DNA from: Cellulosimicrobium sp. ES-005
GTDB lineage: Bacteria > Actinomycetota > Actinomycetes > Actinomycetales > Cellulomonadaceae
Reading direction: 5' to 3'
DNA length: 64,000 nt
Assembly (NCBI RefSeq): GCF_040448685.1
Contig: NZ_CP159290.1
Coordinates: 1,984,001-2,048,000, forward strand
Position numbers and translations under genes: made by a program. Within the stretch, counting starts at the first letter, position 1; each line of letters begins with the position of its first letter. This document shows positions 52,952 to 62,051 of this stretch, piece after piece. The notes below the pieces were generated by a model that saw only the letters and a list, made by a program, of their open reading frames with translations, was not told the DNA's origin and searched no databases.

Positions 52952-54117
52952 GCGGGTCGGAGCGACTCTGCGTGGACTCCGGCGACGGCGGCGGCGACGA
53001 ACGCGGCGGGGTCGGCGTCGAGGCCGCGGCCCATGGTGGAGAGCCGGACGGGGGCGTCGTGGAGGGCGTCGAGGAGGTCGGGGTCGGCGGGGACGGCGAC
53101 GAGGTGGTGGCGCCCGGTGGGGGCGGCGAGGGTCGCGGCCTGCTGGGTGACGCGGCGGGTGAGGTCGGCGCCCCACCCGGTGAGGGCTTCGAGGTCGGGC
53201 GCGGGGACGGGCACAGGGACGTCGCTGGGGGCGAGGGCGACGCGGCCGTAGGCGGTGAGGGAGTGGTGGGAGACGCCGAGGTGGCGGTCGCGGGCGTCGG
53301 CGCCGGAGACGCGCAGGGAGGCGACGGGGCGGCCGCGGAGGGCGGCGACGGCGTTGAGGGCCTCGCCGGCGGCGACGCCGGAGAAGCCCCAGCGGGTGCC
53401 GGTGCCGAGGTTGCCGGGTCCTTGGGCGACGACGACGAGGTCGGCGCCGGTGACGTGGCGGGCGGCGAGGAGTCCGGTGTGCACGGTGACGGCCTCGAGG
53501 TCTCCGCCGAACGCCTGCCCGACGGTGAGGCAGGTGTCGATCCAGCCGGTGTCGCGCAGGGTGGCGACGGTGCGGGAGAACGCGGCGGGGAGGGCGCCGC
53601 CGTCGGTCATGACGTAGGCCACCCGTGGCGTGGGGCGGCCTGCGAGCGCCGCGGCGTGCCGGGCGCCGGCGACGACGGCGGGCAGGGCGGAGTGGAGGTC
53701 CGCGACGACGACGGGGGTGCCGTCGAGGTCGTCGGCGTCGCGGAGGGTGTCGTGGTGGGGGGACTCCTGCTCGTCGACGCCGAGGACGAGGGCCTGGAGA
53801 GGGGTGTAGCGGGCCTTGACGAGGTGGCCGGGCCCGGGCGCGGGGTCGGGCGGGAGGGGTGTGCCGGGCTGGGCGGGGCCGACGACGAGGGCGTACCCGC
53901 CGGTGCCGAGGCCGCGGGCGAGGGCGGAGACGTTGAGGAGCACGTGGTCGCCGGGTCCGGGGGTGCCGACGAGCTGGGTGTAGGCGAGGGCGCGCACGGT
54001 CGCGTCGGGGTCGTCGTCGCGCCCGGGCAGGGGGGTGTGGAGCCGCACGTGCAGCTCCTGGGCGCCGGTCCAGGTCTTCGCGTGCGACACCACGGTCGCG
54101 GTCCGCCACGTGATCAC
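52948..54117 (-). CDS. DUF3866 family protein
   Basis: 389 aa. ITWRTATVVSHAKTWTGAQELHVRLH, then DHVLLNVSALARGLGTGGYALVV, GHLVKARYTPLQALVLGVDEQESPHH, VVVAQGPGNLGTGTRWGFSGVAAGEALNA match DUF3866, a conserved actinobacterial family of unknown function. GTG 54115-54117 is chosen because TAGGGT (minus, 54125-54130) lies 7 nt upstream, giving a leaderless start. It opens the six-gene operon and is divergent from pafB. Confidence 0.85.
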   Translation of the reverse strand: MITWRTATVVSHAKTWTGAQELHVRLHTPLPGRDDDPDATVRALAYTQLVGTPGPGDHVLLNVSALARGLGTGGYALVVGPAQPGTPLPPDPAPGPGHLVKARYTPLQALVLGVDEQESPHHDTLRDADDLDGTPVVVADLHSALPAVVAGARHAAALAGRPTPRVAYVMTDGGALPAAFSRTVATLRDTGWIDTCLTVGQAFGGDLEAVTVHTGLLAARHVTGADLVVVAQGPGNLGTGTRWGFSGVAAGEALNAVAALRGRPVASLRVSGADARDRHLGVSHHSLTAYGRVALAPSDVPVPVPAPDLEALTGWGADLTRRVTQQAATLAAPTGRHHLVAVPADPDLLDALHDAPVRLSTMGRGLDADPAAFVAAAVAGVHAESLRPA

Positions 54118-54124
54118 GCGGCAC

Positions 54125-54145
54125 ACCCTATCGACCGACTAGCGT
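54125..54145. promoter_or_regulatory. Compact divergent promoter, DUF3866 operon / pafBC
   Basis: -10 TAGGGT (minus, 54125-54130) and -10 TAGCGT (plus, 54140-54145) lie 9 bp apart, 7 and 8 nt before their start codons. Only 36 bp separate the two start codons, so the -35 region of each promoter must fall across the other promoter and its first codons. Confidence 0.6.
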
Positions 54146-54153
54146 GGTGCCCG

Positions 54154-55254
54154 ATGTCCGAGCCCACGCCCCCCTCGTCCGTGCCCGACCCTGCGCCGTC
54201 GTCGTCGGGGTCGTCGCCGACGAACCCGGCCGCGCGTCTGCTGAACCTGGTGATCGCGCTGGTGAACACGAACGCGTCGATGACGAAGCAGCAGATCCGC
54301 GTCAGCGTGGCGGGATACGGCGACGCCCCGTCCCCGGACGCGTTCGAACGGATGTTCGAGCGCGACAAGGACACGTTGCGCGACCTGGGGATCCCGATCG
54401 TGACGGTGGACGCGGGCGGGCACGCGGACGAGGTGGGGTACCGGATCGACCAGGACGCGTACGCGCTGCCCGCGGTGGACCTGACGCCGGCGGAGCTGGG
54501 GGTGCTGGCGCTGGCGGCGCAGTTCTGGCAGGACAAGACGCTGCGGACGGACATCTCGCGGGCGCTGACGAAGCTGCGGGCGGCGGGCGCGGGGGAGACC
54601 GCGATGGACGTGGTGGCGGGTCTGGCGCCGCAGGTGCGGCCGGTGGGGGACGCGTACGCGACGCTGATGGACGCGATCTCGGCGCGGCGCGCGGTGTCGT
54701 TCACGTACCGGGCGGCGAGCACGGGCGAGGTGCGGGCGCGGCGGGCGCAGCCGTGGCGGATCGCGGCGCGGCGCGGCGGCTGGTACCTCGTGGGGTTCGA
54801 CCTGGACCGGGGGGCGCCGCGGTCGTACCGGCTGAGCCGGGTCGAGGGCCGGGTGCGGGCGACGGGTCCGCGCGACGCGTTCGAGGTGCCGGCGGAGGTG
54901 GACGTGGACGCGGCGCTGGGCACGCGCGACGCGGGCGGGGTGGCGCGTCTGGCGGTGGTGCCGGAGCGTGCGGGCGCGCTGCGGGCGCGCGGCACGGTCG
55001 TGGGGTCGGTGCCGGACGCGCGGGCGGGCGACGGCGCGGGCCGCGACGTGCTGGAGGTGGCGTACGACGTGCGGTACGCGCTGGCGGACGAGGTCGTGGG
55101 GTACGGCGACGCGGTGCTCGTGCTCGGGCCGCCGGACCTGCGCGCGGCGGTCGTGCGCCGGCTGCGGGACGCGGCGGCGCTGGGATCGTCGTCGGCACCC
55201 GTGCCGGGTTCCGGGCAGGGCGAGGGGTCGACGGAGGTGGCGGGGCGTGGCTGA
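54154..55254 (+). CDS. pafB: PafB-type WYL transcriptional regulator
   Basis: 366 aa. After a Ser/Pro-rich start, RLLNLVIALVNTNASMTKQQIRVSVAGYGDAPSPDAFERMFERDKDTLRDLGIPI is the PafB winged-helix; the WYL domain is at about residues 175-260 (ISARRAVSFTYRAAST ... RRAQPWRIAARRGGWYLVGFDLDR), followed by a WCX domain. PafB works with PafC as a transcriptional activator of the LexA-independent DNA-damage response. The stop overlaps pafC by 8 nt. Confidence 0.93.
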   Translation: MSEPTPPSSVPDPAPSSSGSSPTNPAARLLNLVIALVNTNASMTKQQIRVSVAGYGDAPSPDAFERMFERDKDTLRDLGIPIVTVDAGGHADEVGYRIDQDAYALPAVDLTPAELGVLALAAQFWQDKTLRTDISRALTKLRAAGAGETAMDVVAGLAPQVRPVGDAYATLMDAISARRAVSFTYRAASTGEVRARRAQPWRIAARRGGWYLVGFDLDRGAPRSYRLSRVEGRVRATGPRDAFEVPAEVDVDAALGTRDAGGVARLAVVPERAGALRARGTVVGSVPDARAGDGAGRDVLEVAYDVRYALADEVVGYGDAVLVLGPPDLRAAVVRRLRDAAALGSSSAPVPGSGQGEGSTEVAGRG

Positions 55255-56260
55255 GCGCGCGGACGACCGGCTGGTGCGCCTGCTGGGCATCGTCGCGTAC
55301 CTGGACGGGGCGGGCCCGGTGCCGGTGGGCGAGCTCGCCCGGCACTTCGGCGTGAGCGAGCGCCAGGTCCTGGACGACGTCGACGCCCTGTGGGTGTCCG
55401 GCACGCCCGGGTACTGGCCGGACGACCTCATCGACTTCGACGCCGACTCGATCGAGCGCGGCGTCGTGCGGCTCACCGAGGCGCGCGGCATGACCCGGCC
55501 CCTGCGCCTGGGCACGCGCGAGGCGGTGGCGCTCATCGCGGCGCTGCGCGCCATGCGGGAGACGGCGGCGGTGCAGGCCGACCCCGAGCGCGCGGGCGTC
55601 GTCGAGTCGGTGCTGCGCAAGCTCACCGACGCGACGGGCGAGGCGGCGGCGGCGCTCGACGTGCAGCTCGCCCCCGAGGGCGACCCGCGCGTCGTCGCGG
55701 CGATCACGAGCGCGCTCGTCGCGGGCCACCGCCTGCGCATCCGGTACGTGACGGCCGCCGACGAGGAGTCGGAGCGCGAGGTCGACCCCGTGTCCCTGCA
55801 CACCCAGGACGAGCACGCCTACCTGCTCGCCTGGTGCCACCGCGCGCAGGGCCGGCGCACGTTCCGCGTCGACCGGATCCTCGCCGCCACCGAGCTCGAC
55901 CAGCCCGTCGAGGGGCACGACGTCGACCCCGACGTCGACTTCACGCCCACCGGCGACGCGCCGCTCGCGACGATCACGTTCGCCAGCCCCGCGCGCGCCG
56001 TCGCGGAGCAGGTCCCCGTCGAGTCCGTGCGCAACCTGCCCGACGGCGCGTTCGAGGTGCGCCTGCGCGTCACCAACCCGGTGTGGCTGCGCCAGCTCCT
56101 CACGGAGCGGGCGCGGCACGTGCTCGCCGTCGAGCCGGCCTCGGTCGCGCGCGACGTGCGCGAGGCCGCGAGCGCCGCCCTGTCCGCGTACGCGCACCTG
56201 CCGGGCGAGCCCGACGGCGCGTCGGGCGGCGTCGCGTCCGGCGGCACGGCTGCTGGCTAG
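55247..56260 (+). CDS. pafC: PafC-type WYL transcriptional regulator
   Basis: 337 aa. RLVRLLGIVAYLDGAGPVPVGELARHFGVSERQVLDDVDALWVSG is the winged-helix; WYL at about residues 155-225 (ALVAGHRLRIRYVTAADEESEREVDPVSLHTQDEHAYLLAWCHRAQGRRTFRVDRI). GTG 55247 with GGAGG 10 nt upstream. It should form the PafBC heterodimer with the upstream protein. Confidence 0.93.
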   Translation: MAERADDRLVRLLGIVAYLDGAGPVPVGELARHFGVSERQVLDDVDALWVSGTPGYWPDDLIDFDADSIERGVVRLTEARGMTRPLRLGTREAVALIAALRAMRETAAVQADPERAGVVESVLRKLTDATGEAAAALDVQLAPEGDPRVVAAITSALVAGHRLRIRYVTAADEESEREVDPVSLHTQDEHAYLLAWCHRAQGRRTFRVDRILAATELDQPVEGHDVDPDVDFTPTGDAPLATITFASPARAVAEQVPVESVRNLPDGAFEVRLRVTNPVWLRQLLTERARHVLAVEPASVARDVREAASAALSAYAHLPGEPDGASGGVASGGTAAG

Positions 56261-56270
56261 GGTGGGCGGC

Positions 56271-56597
56271 ATGTGGTTCTGGGTCTGGACGCTGCTCGTC
56301 GTGGGCACGCTCGTGGGCGCGTTCTTCCTCGCGCGGCGCCTGTGGCGGTCCGTGAAGGGGCTGGGGCGCGAGCTGTCGCGCGCGTCGCAGGTGGCGGCGG
56401 ACATGAGCGCGCGGGCGGACGAGCTGTCGCGCGCCCTGGAGGAGGCGCAGCCGTCGACCGCGCCGACCCTGTTCGACGACCCGGTCGCGCTCCAGGAGCG
56501 CGTGGACCTGCTGCGCGCCGAGCGGGCGGAGCGGCGTGTCCAGCGGCGCCGGCGCGACGAGCAGGTCTGGTCCCGCTGGCGCCGGTTCAACGCGTAG
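56271..56597 (+). CDS. Small single-span membrane protein between pafC and tatA
   Basis: 108 aa. One N-terminal helix (MWFWVWTLLVVGTLVGAFFLARRLW), then a charged coiled-coil-like region (LGRELSRASQVAADMSARADELSRALEEA) and a basic tail. The ATG at 56271 is 7 nt after TAGGGT (56258-56263), which itself contains the pafC stop codon. Unknown function; the topology resembles a TatB-like protein but without the TatB consensus. Confidence 0.75.
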   Translation: MWFWVWTLLVVGTLVGAFFLARRLWRSVKGLGRELSRASQVAADMSARADELSRALEEAQPSTAPTLFDDPVALQERVDLLRAERAERRVQRRRRDEQVWSRWRRFNA

Positions 56598-56654
56598 GGT
56601 TCACCACGTAGACTCGCTCGCGTAGCGCCGTTCGCCTCGAGGAGGAGTTAGCCC

Positions 56655-56921
56655 ATGGGCATGCTCAAGCCCTGGCACATCATCGTGCTGGTCGTCGTCA
56701 TCCTGCTCCTGTTCGGTGCGCGTCGGCTCCCCGACCTGGCCAAGAGCGTCGGGCAGTCGCTGAAGATCTTCAAGAGCGAGGTCAAGGACCTGCGCGAGGA
56801 CGACGCCACGCCGCCCGCGGCGGGTGGCGCCGGGTCGTCGTCCGCGTCGACCGGCACGTCCTCGCCGACCGTGACCGGAGGGACGACGTCGCCCGAACCG
56901 GGCGACACCTCGAAGGGATAG
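56655..56921 (+). CDS. tatA: Sec-independent protein translocase subunit TatA
   Basis: 88 aa. LKPWHIIVLVVVILLLFGARRLPDLAKSVGQSLKIFKSEVKDL is the canonical TatA helix, FGxxxLP hinge and amphipathic helix, followed by a Ser/Thr/Gly/Pro tail. GAGGAGGAG upstream. With TatC 3 nt downstream it forms the twin-arginine translocase for folded proteins. Confidence 0.95.
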   Translation: MGMLKPWHIIVLVVVILLLFGARRLPDLAKSVGQSLKIFKSEVKDLREDDATPPAAGGAGSSSASTGTSSPTVTGGTTSPEPGDTSKG

Positions 56922-56924
56922 TCG

Positions 56925-57701
56925 GTGTCACGTACGTCCCGTGACCCCGAGGGGCGGATGCCGCTCCGCGAGCACCTCCTGGAGCTGCGCAAGCGGCTGT
57001 TCCTCGCCGCGTGCGGCCTCGTGGTCGGCGCGATCGTCGGGTGGTTCCTCTACGAGCCGCTGCTCGAGGCGCTGCAGGCGCCGCTGCTCAAGGCGGCGGA
57101 GGAGCAGGGCAAGGTCATCAGCCTGAACTTCTCGGGCCTGGCCTCCGCGCTCGACATGAAGGTCAAGGTCTCCCTCTTCCTCGGCGTCATCGTCACCTGC
57201 CCGTGGTGGCTTTACCAGCTGTGGGCGTTCATCACACCGGGCCTGACCACCCGGGAGAAGCGGTACGCGTTCGCGTTCCTCGGTGCGTCGGTCCCGCTGT
57301 TCCTCGGGGGCGCGTTCCTCGCCTGGTGGGTGCTGCCGCACGCGGTCGACATCCTCGCCGGGTTCGTGCCCGACGGCGCGACCAACCTGGCCGACGCGCA
57401 GGGCTACCTGAGCTTCGTCATGCGCCTCGTGCTGGCGTTCGGACTCGCGTTCGTGCTGCCCGTCGTCCTCGTCGCGCTCAACGCGGCCGGGATCCTGCGG
57501 GCGTCCGCGATGGCCAAGGGCTGGCGGTGGGCGGTGCTCATCGCCTTCGTGTTCGCGGCCGTGATGACCCCGACCCCGGACGCGCTGACGATGATCTTCG
57601 TGGCGCTGCCGATCTGCGGCCTGTACTTCGCGGCACTCGGCATCAGCTACCTCCACGACCGGCGCGTCGACAAGCTCGACGCCGCACGGCTCGCCCTGTG
57701 A
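56925..57701 (+). CDS. tatC: Sec-independent protein translocase subunit TatC
   Basis: 258 aa, six membrane helices. MPLREHLLELRKRLFLAACGLVVGAIVGWFLYEPL, then ISLNFSGLASALDMKVKVSLFLGVIVTCPWWLYQLWAFITPGLTTREKRYAFAFLGASVPLFLGG are the conserved signal-recognition blocks. GTG start 56925, 3 nt after the tatA stop. Confidence 0.95.
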   Translation: MSRTSRDPEGRMPLREHLLELRKRLFLAACGLVVGAIVGWFLYEPLLEALQAPLLKAAEEQGKVISLNFSGLASALDMKVKVSLFLGVIVTCPWWLYQLWAFITPGLTTREKRYAFAFLGASVPLFLGGAFLAWWVLPHAVDILAGFVPDGATNLADAQGYLSFVMRLVLAFGLAFVLPVVLVALNAAGILRASAMAKGWRWAVLIAFVFAAVMTPTPDALTMIFVALPICGLYFAALGISYLHDRRVDKLDAARLAL

Positions 57702-57720
57702 GCGCCCCGCCCCGGCCGCG

Positions 57721-57738
57721 CCCCCGCGGGCGCGGGGG
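57721..57738 (+). terminator. GC hairpin between tatC and the lipid kinase gene
   Basis: CCCCCGCG-GG-CGCGGGGG, ending 6 nt before the next GTG. It may partly terminate tat transcripts or cover the next start site. Confidence 0.4.
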
Positions 57739-57744
57739 TCGCGC

Positions 57745-58860
57745 GTGAGCACGGTCGCCCTCGTCGTCAACCCGACGGCGGGGCGCGGCCGCGGCCGCGC
57801 GGCCGGGGACCGCACCGCCGACGCGCTGCGCGCCGCCGGGCACGCCGTCGTCGACCTCAGCGCCCCGAGCCTGCCCCTCGCCCAGGAGTCGGCCGACGCC
57901 GCCGTGCGCGGCCCGGGCGGCGACGGCGCGGGAGCACGGCCCGGGGTGGACGCGCTCGTCGTCGTGGGCGGGGACGGCATGGTGCACCTCGGCGTCAACG
58001 CGACCGCCGGGACCGGCGTCCCGCTCGGGATCGTCGCGGTCGGGACGGGCAACGACTTCGCGCACGGCCTCGGGCTGCCCACGACCCGCACCGACCGGTG
58101 CGTGGACGCCCTCCTCGCGGCCCTCGGCACCGCCACGAGCACCGTGTCCTCGGCGAGCGCGCCGCCGTCCGTGCGCGCGGTCGACGCCGCGCGCGTCACG
58201 GGCGAGCACCTGGCAGCGCCCCGCTGGTACGCGGGCGTGCTGTCCGCGGGGATCGACGCCGCCGTCAACGCGCACGCGAACGCGGCCACGTGGCCCCGCG
58301 GCCGGTCCCGGTACGCGCGCTCGGCCCTCACGGAGATCACGCGCTACCGCCCCTACGGGTACCGGGTCACGCTGCACGGCGTCCCCGCGGGCGACCAGCT
58401 GCCCGACCTGCTCGCCGGGGCGCCCCTCCTGCTCGACGGCGCCGCCGTCGGGACGAGCCCCGACGGCGGCGGCACGCAGGGCGGGCGGACCGTGGTGTGG
58501 GAGTCGCCGGGCGCGCTCGTGTCGGTCGCGAACGGTCCGCGGATCGGCGGCGGCATCCGGATCGCGCCGGGCGCGGCGCTCGACGACGGCCTCCTCGACG
58601 TCGTCGTCGCAGGCCCGTTCGGGCGCTGGGGCGCGACGCGCATCTTCCCCGGCATGTACGCGGGGCGGCACCTGGCGAACCCGGGCGTGGGGACGCTGCG
58701 CGCGACGTCGGTGACGGTCGCGGCGACCGAGGCGGGCGCGACCCCGCCGCACGCGTTCGCCGACGGGGAGCACCTCGGCCCCCTGCCGCTGCGGGTCGAC
58801 GTCGTCCCGGGCGCGCTGCACGTCCTCGACGCCCCGGCCCGTCCCGCCGCGCAGCGCTGA
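57745..58860 (+). CDS. Diacylglycerol/lipid kinase family protein
   Basis: 371 aa. VALVVNPTAGRGRGR, VDALVVVGGDGMVHLGVNATAGTGVPLGIVAVGTGNDFAHGLGLP is the DAGK catalytic signature (GGDGT-like, here GGDGM; GTGNDFA). C-terminal blocks VSVANGPRIGGGIRIAPGAALDDGLLDVVV and HAFADGEHLG are conserved. Residues ~60-75 hold an inserted Gly-rich loop. It phosphorylates diacylglycerol or a related lipid at the inner membrane face. GTG start 57745. Confidence 0.9.
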   Translation: MSTVALVVNPTAGRGRGRAAGDRTADALRAAGHAVVDLSAPSLPLAQESADAAVRGPGGDGAGARPGVDALVVVGGDGMVHLGVNATAGTGVPLGIVAVGTGNDFAHGLGLPTTRTDRCVDALLAALGTATSTVSSASAPPSVRAVDAARVTGEHLAAPRWYAGVLSAGIDAAVNAHANAATWPRGRSRYARSALTEITRYRPYGYRVTLHGVPAGDQLPDLLAGAPLLLDGAAVGTSPDGGGTQGGRTVVWESPGALVSVANGPRIGGGIRIAPGAALDDGLLDVVVAGPFGRWGATRIFPGMYAGRHLANPGVGTLRATSVTVAATEAGATPPHAFADGEHLGPLPLRVDVVPGALHVLDAPARPAAQR

Positions 58861-58948
58861 CACCCCGCCGGCGACCGGGAGGCGGCCGGTCGGCGAGGCG
58901 GCCCGCGCGCCGACCGGCGAGGTCGGCGGTGGACCGTAGGCTGGCACC

Positions 58949-61924
58949 ATGACGGCCGCTGAATCGCCCGCCGCCCGTTATGCCGCGTCCCGGGCCCGCC
59001 AGGCGGCGTCCCGCACCCGGCTCGCGGAGTTCCGGCAGGTCCTCGACTTCCCCCTCGACGACTTCCAGGAGCGCGCGTGCGAGGCGCTCGAGGAGGGCCG
59101 CGGCGTCCTCGTCGCCGCGCCGACGGGCGCGGGCAAGACGGTCGTGGGCGAGTTCGCCGTCCACCTCGCCCTCGCGGGCGGGCGCAAGGCGTTCTACACC
59201 ACCCCGATCAAGGCGCTGTCGAACCAGAAGTACGGCGACCTCGTGCGCCGCTACGGCGCCGACTCCGTGGGTCTGCTCACCGGCGACACGACGATCAACG
59301 GGGAGGCGCCCGTCGTCGTCATGACGACCGAGGTGCTGCGCAACATGCTGTACGCGGGCTCGCGCACGCTCGACGGCCTCGCGTTCGTCGTCATGGACGA
59401 GGTGCACTACCTCGCCGACCGGTTCCGCGGGCCGGTGTGGGAGGAGGTCATCATCCACCTGCCCGACGACGTCCAGCTCGTGTCCCTGTCCGCGACCGTG
59501 TCGAACGCCGAGGAGTTCGGCGACTGGCTGGAGATGGTGCGCGGCGACACCACCGTCGTCGTCAGCGAGCGCCGGCCCGTGCCGCTGTGGCAGCACGTGC
59601 TCGTCGCGTCGGCGAACCCGGCGACCGGGGTCGCGCACGCGGGCGGCGGGCGGGCGCTCGGCGCGGACCTGCTCGACCTCTACGCCGGGCACGTGGACCC
59701 CACGGACCCGGGCGTGAACCCGCCCATCAACCCGGACCTGCTGGCCGCGTTCCGCGCGGCCCCGCGCACGAGCGCGTCGGGCCCGGGCGGGCGGCGCGGC
59801 GCGGGCGACCGCGGGTACCGGGGGCGGGGCGGGCGGCGCCCCGGTCCCGACCGGTCGGGGCTCGGGGCGCGCCGCACCCCGGCGCGGTTCGCCGTCGTGG
59901 ACGCCCTGGACGCGGACGGGCTGCTGCCCGCGATCTACTTCATCTTCTCCCGCGCCGGGTGCGAGGGCGCCGTGCAGCAGTGCCTCGCGGCGGGGCTGCG
60001 CCTCACCTCGCCCGCGGAGGAGGCGGAGATCCGGCGCGTCGCCGAGGAACGCACCGAGACCATCCCCGCGGAGGACCTCGAGGTGCTCGGGTACTGGACG
60101 TGGACGGAGTCGCTCGCGCGCGGGATCGCGGCGCACCACGCCGGCCTGCTGCCCGTGTTCAAGGAGACGGTCGAGGAGCTGTTCAACCGCGGCCTGGTCA
60201 AGGTCGTGTTCGCCACCGAGACGCTCGCGCTCGGCATCAACATGCCCGCCCGGTCCGTCGCGCTGGAGAAGCTCGTCAAGTGGGACGGGACCGCGCACGT
60301 CGACGTCACCCCCGGCGAGTACACCCAGCTCACCGGCCGGGCGGGGCGGCGCGGCATCGACGTCGAGGGGCACGCCGTCGTCGTCGACCACGCGGGCCTC
60401 GACCCCGTGCACCTCGCGGGCCTGGCGTCCAAGCGCCTGTACCCGCTGCGCTCCAGCTTCCGGCCCACGTACAACATGGCGGTCAACCTCGTCGCGCAGG
60501 TCGGGCGCGACCGGGCGCGCGAGGTGCTGGAGACGTCGTTCGCGCAGTTCCAGGCCGACCGCGGGGTCGTCGGCCTCGCGAAGCAGGCGCAGGCGCACGC
60601 CGAGGCGCTCGACGGGTACGCGCAGGCCATGACGTGCGATCGGGGCGACTTCGCCCAGTACGCGGCGCTGCGGCGGCGCATCACCGCGCGCGAGGGCGAC
60701 CTGTCGCGCGCCGCGAGCCGGTCCCGGCGCGCGGAGGTCGTGGCCGCGTTCGAGCGGCTGCGGCCCGGGGACGTGGTGGAGGTGCCGTCGGGGCGGCGCG
60801 CGGGCTACGTCGTCGTGCTCGACCCGGGGGAGGGGGCCGGGTTCGACGGCCCGCGCCCCACCGTGCTCACGCAGGACCGGCAGGTGAAGAAGCTCACCGT
60901 GGCCGACGCGCCCGGCGGCATCCGCACCGTCGCCACGGTCCGGGTGCCGAAGTCGTTCAACCCGCGCGTCCCGGCGCAGCGGCGCGACCTCGCGTCCACG
61001 CTGCGCAACGCCCTCGGGGCGCTCGACGAGCCCGGCACGCGACCCGGGCGCACCACCCGCACCCGGTCCGCCGCCGCGGACGACGCCGAGCTCTCCCGCC
61101 TGCGCGCGCAGCTGCGCGCCCACCCGTGCCACGACTGCCCCGACCGCGAGGACCACGCCCGCTGGGCCGAGCGGTGGGCCCGGCTCAAGAAGGAGCACGA
61201 CCAGCTCGTGCGCCGCGTCGAGGGCCGCACCGGGTCCATCGCGCGCGTGTTCGACCGCATCTGCGACGTCCTGCTCACGCTCGGCTACCTCGCCCCCGGC
61301 GAGGTCGCGGACGACCCGGCCGCACCGCTCGAGGACGCCCTGGACGCGGAGGAGCCCGCCCACGGGGCCCGGGCCGGCGGCGAGCGCGACCGCGCGGGGC
61401 GGGCCGGGCTGCGCGTCACGCGCGACGGACAGTGGCTGCGGCGCCTGTACGCCGAGAACGACCTGCTGCTCGCCGAGTGCCTGCGCCGCGGCGTGTGGGA
61501 GGACCTCGACGCCCCCGCCCTCGCCGCGGTGGTGTCCACGTGCGTGTACGCGGGACGGCGTGAGGACCGCGGCGAGCCCGACGTCCCCGGCGGGCCGCAC
61601 GGCACGCTCGCCCGTGCGCTCGAGGCGACCACGCGCGTGTGGTCCGAGGTGGACGACCTCGAGGAGGCCCACGACATCGACGCCACCGGCGCCCTCGACG
61701 AGGGCCTCGTCACCGCCGTGCACCGGTGGGCCGTGGGCCGCAGCCTCGACGCCGTGCTGCGCGGCTCGGAGATCGCGGCCGGCGACTTCGTGCGCTGGTG
61801 CAAGCAGGTGATCGACGTCCTCGACCAGGTCGCGACCGCCGCGCCCACGCCCGCCGTGCGGCGCACCGCGCACCAGGCGATCGAGAAGCTGCGGCGCGGC
61901 GTCGTCGCGTACTCGAGCGTCTGA
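58949..61924 (+). CDS. helY: DEAD/DEAH-box (Ski2-like) helicase HelY
   Basis: 991 aa. Q-like FPLDDFQERACEALEEG, Walker A VAAPTGAGKTVVGEFAV, Ib TTEVLRNM, DEVH box FVVMDEVHYLADRFRGPVWEE, SAT motif VSLSATVSN, motif V VVFATETLALGINMPARSV, motif VI QLTGRAGRRGIDVEGHAV. A Gly/Arg-rich insert (PGGRRGAGDRGYRGRGGRR) interrupts the core near residue 280. C-terminal DSHCT-like domain at about 820-980. TAGGCT lies 6 nt before the ATG. Its place after tatAC is conserved in actinobacteria. Confidence 0.95.
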   Translation: MTAAESPAARYAASRARQAASRTRLAEFRQVLDFPLDDFQERACEALEEGRGVLVAAPTGAGKTVVGEFAVHLALAGGRKAFYTTPIKALSNQKYGDLVRRYGADSVGLLTGDTTINGEAPVVVMTTEVLRNMLYAGSRTLDGLAFVVMDEVHYLADRFRGPVWEEVIIHLPDDVQLVSLSATVSNAEEFGDWLEMVRGDTTVVVSERRPVPLWQHVLVASANPATGVAHAGGGRALGADLLDLYAGHVDPTDPGVNPPINPDLLAAFRAAPRTSASGPGGRRGAGDRGYRGRGGRRPGPDRSGLGARRTPARFAVVDALDADGLLPAIYFIFSRAGCEGAVQQCLAAGLRLTSPAEEAEIRRVAEERTETIPAEDLEVLGYWTWTESLARGIAAHHAGLLPVFKETVEELFNRGLVKVVFATETLALGINMPARSVALEKLVKWDGTAHVDVTPGEYTQLTGRAGRRGIDVEGHAVVVDHAGLDPVHLAGLASKRLYPLRSSFRPTYNMAVNLVAQVGRDRAREVLETSFAQFQADRGVVGLAKQAQAHAEALDGYAQAMTCDRGDFAQYAALRRRITAREGDLSRAASRSRRAEVVAAFERLRPGDVVEVPSGRRAGYVVVLDPGEGAGFDGPRPTVLTQDRQVKKLTVADAPGGIRTVATVRVPKSFNPRVPAQRRDLASTLRNALGALDEPGTRPGRTTRTRSAAADDAELSRLRAQLRAHPCHDCPDREDHARWAERWARLKKEHDQLVRRVEGRTGSIARVFDRICDVLLTLGYLAPGEVADDPAAPLEDALDAEEPAHGARAGGERDRAGRAGLRVTRDGQWLRRLYAENDLLLAECLRRGVWEDLDAPALAAVVSTCVYAGRREDRGEPDVPGGPHGTLARALEATTRVWSEVDDLEEAHDIDATGALDEGLVTAVHRWAVGRSLDAVLRGSEIAAGDFVRWCKQVIDVLDQVATAAPTPAVRRTAHQAIEKLRRGVVAYSSV

Positions 61925-62051
61925 GCCGCCCGCGCCCGCACCGCCGGGAGCCCGCGCGGGCGCGTGACGTGCGCGACACCCGCCGCCACCTGCGCGGACG
62001 TCGCGCCGGAACGGCGAGGTTCGGGCGGTTGTGGCGGTATCGTGAAGGATT

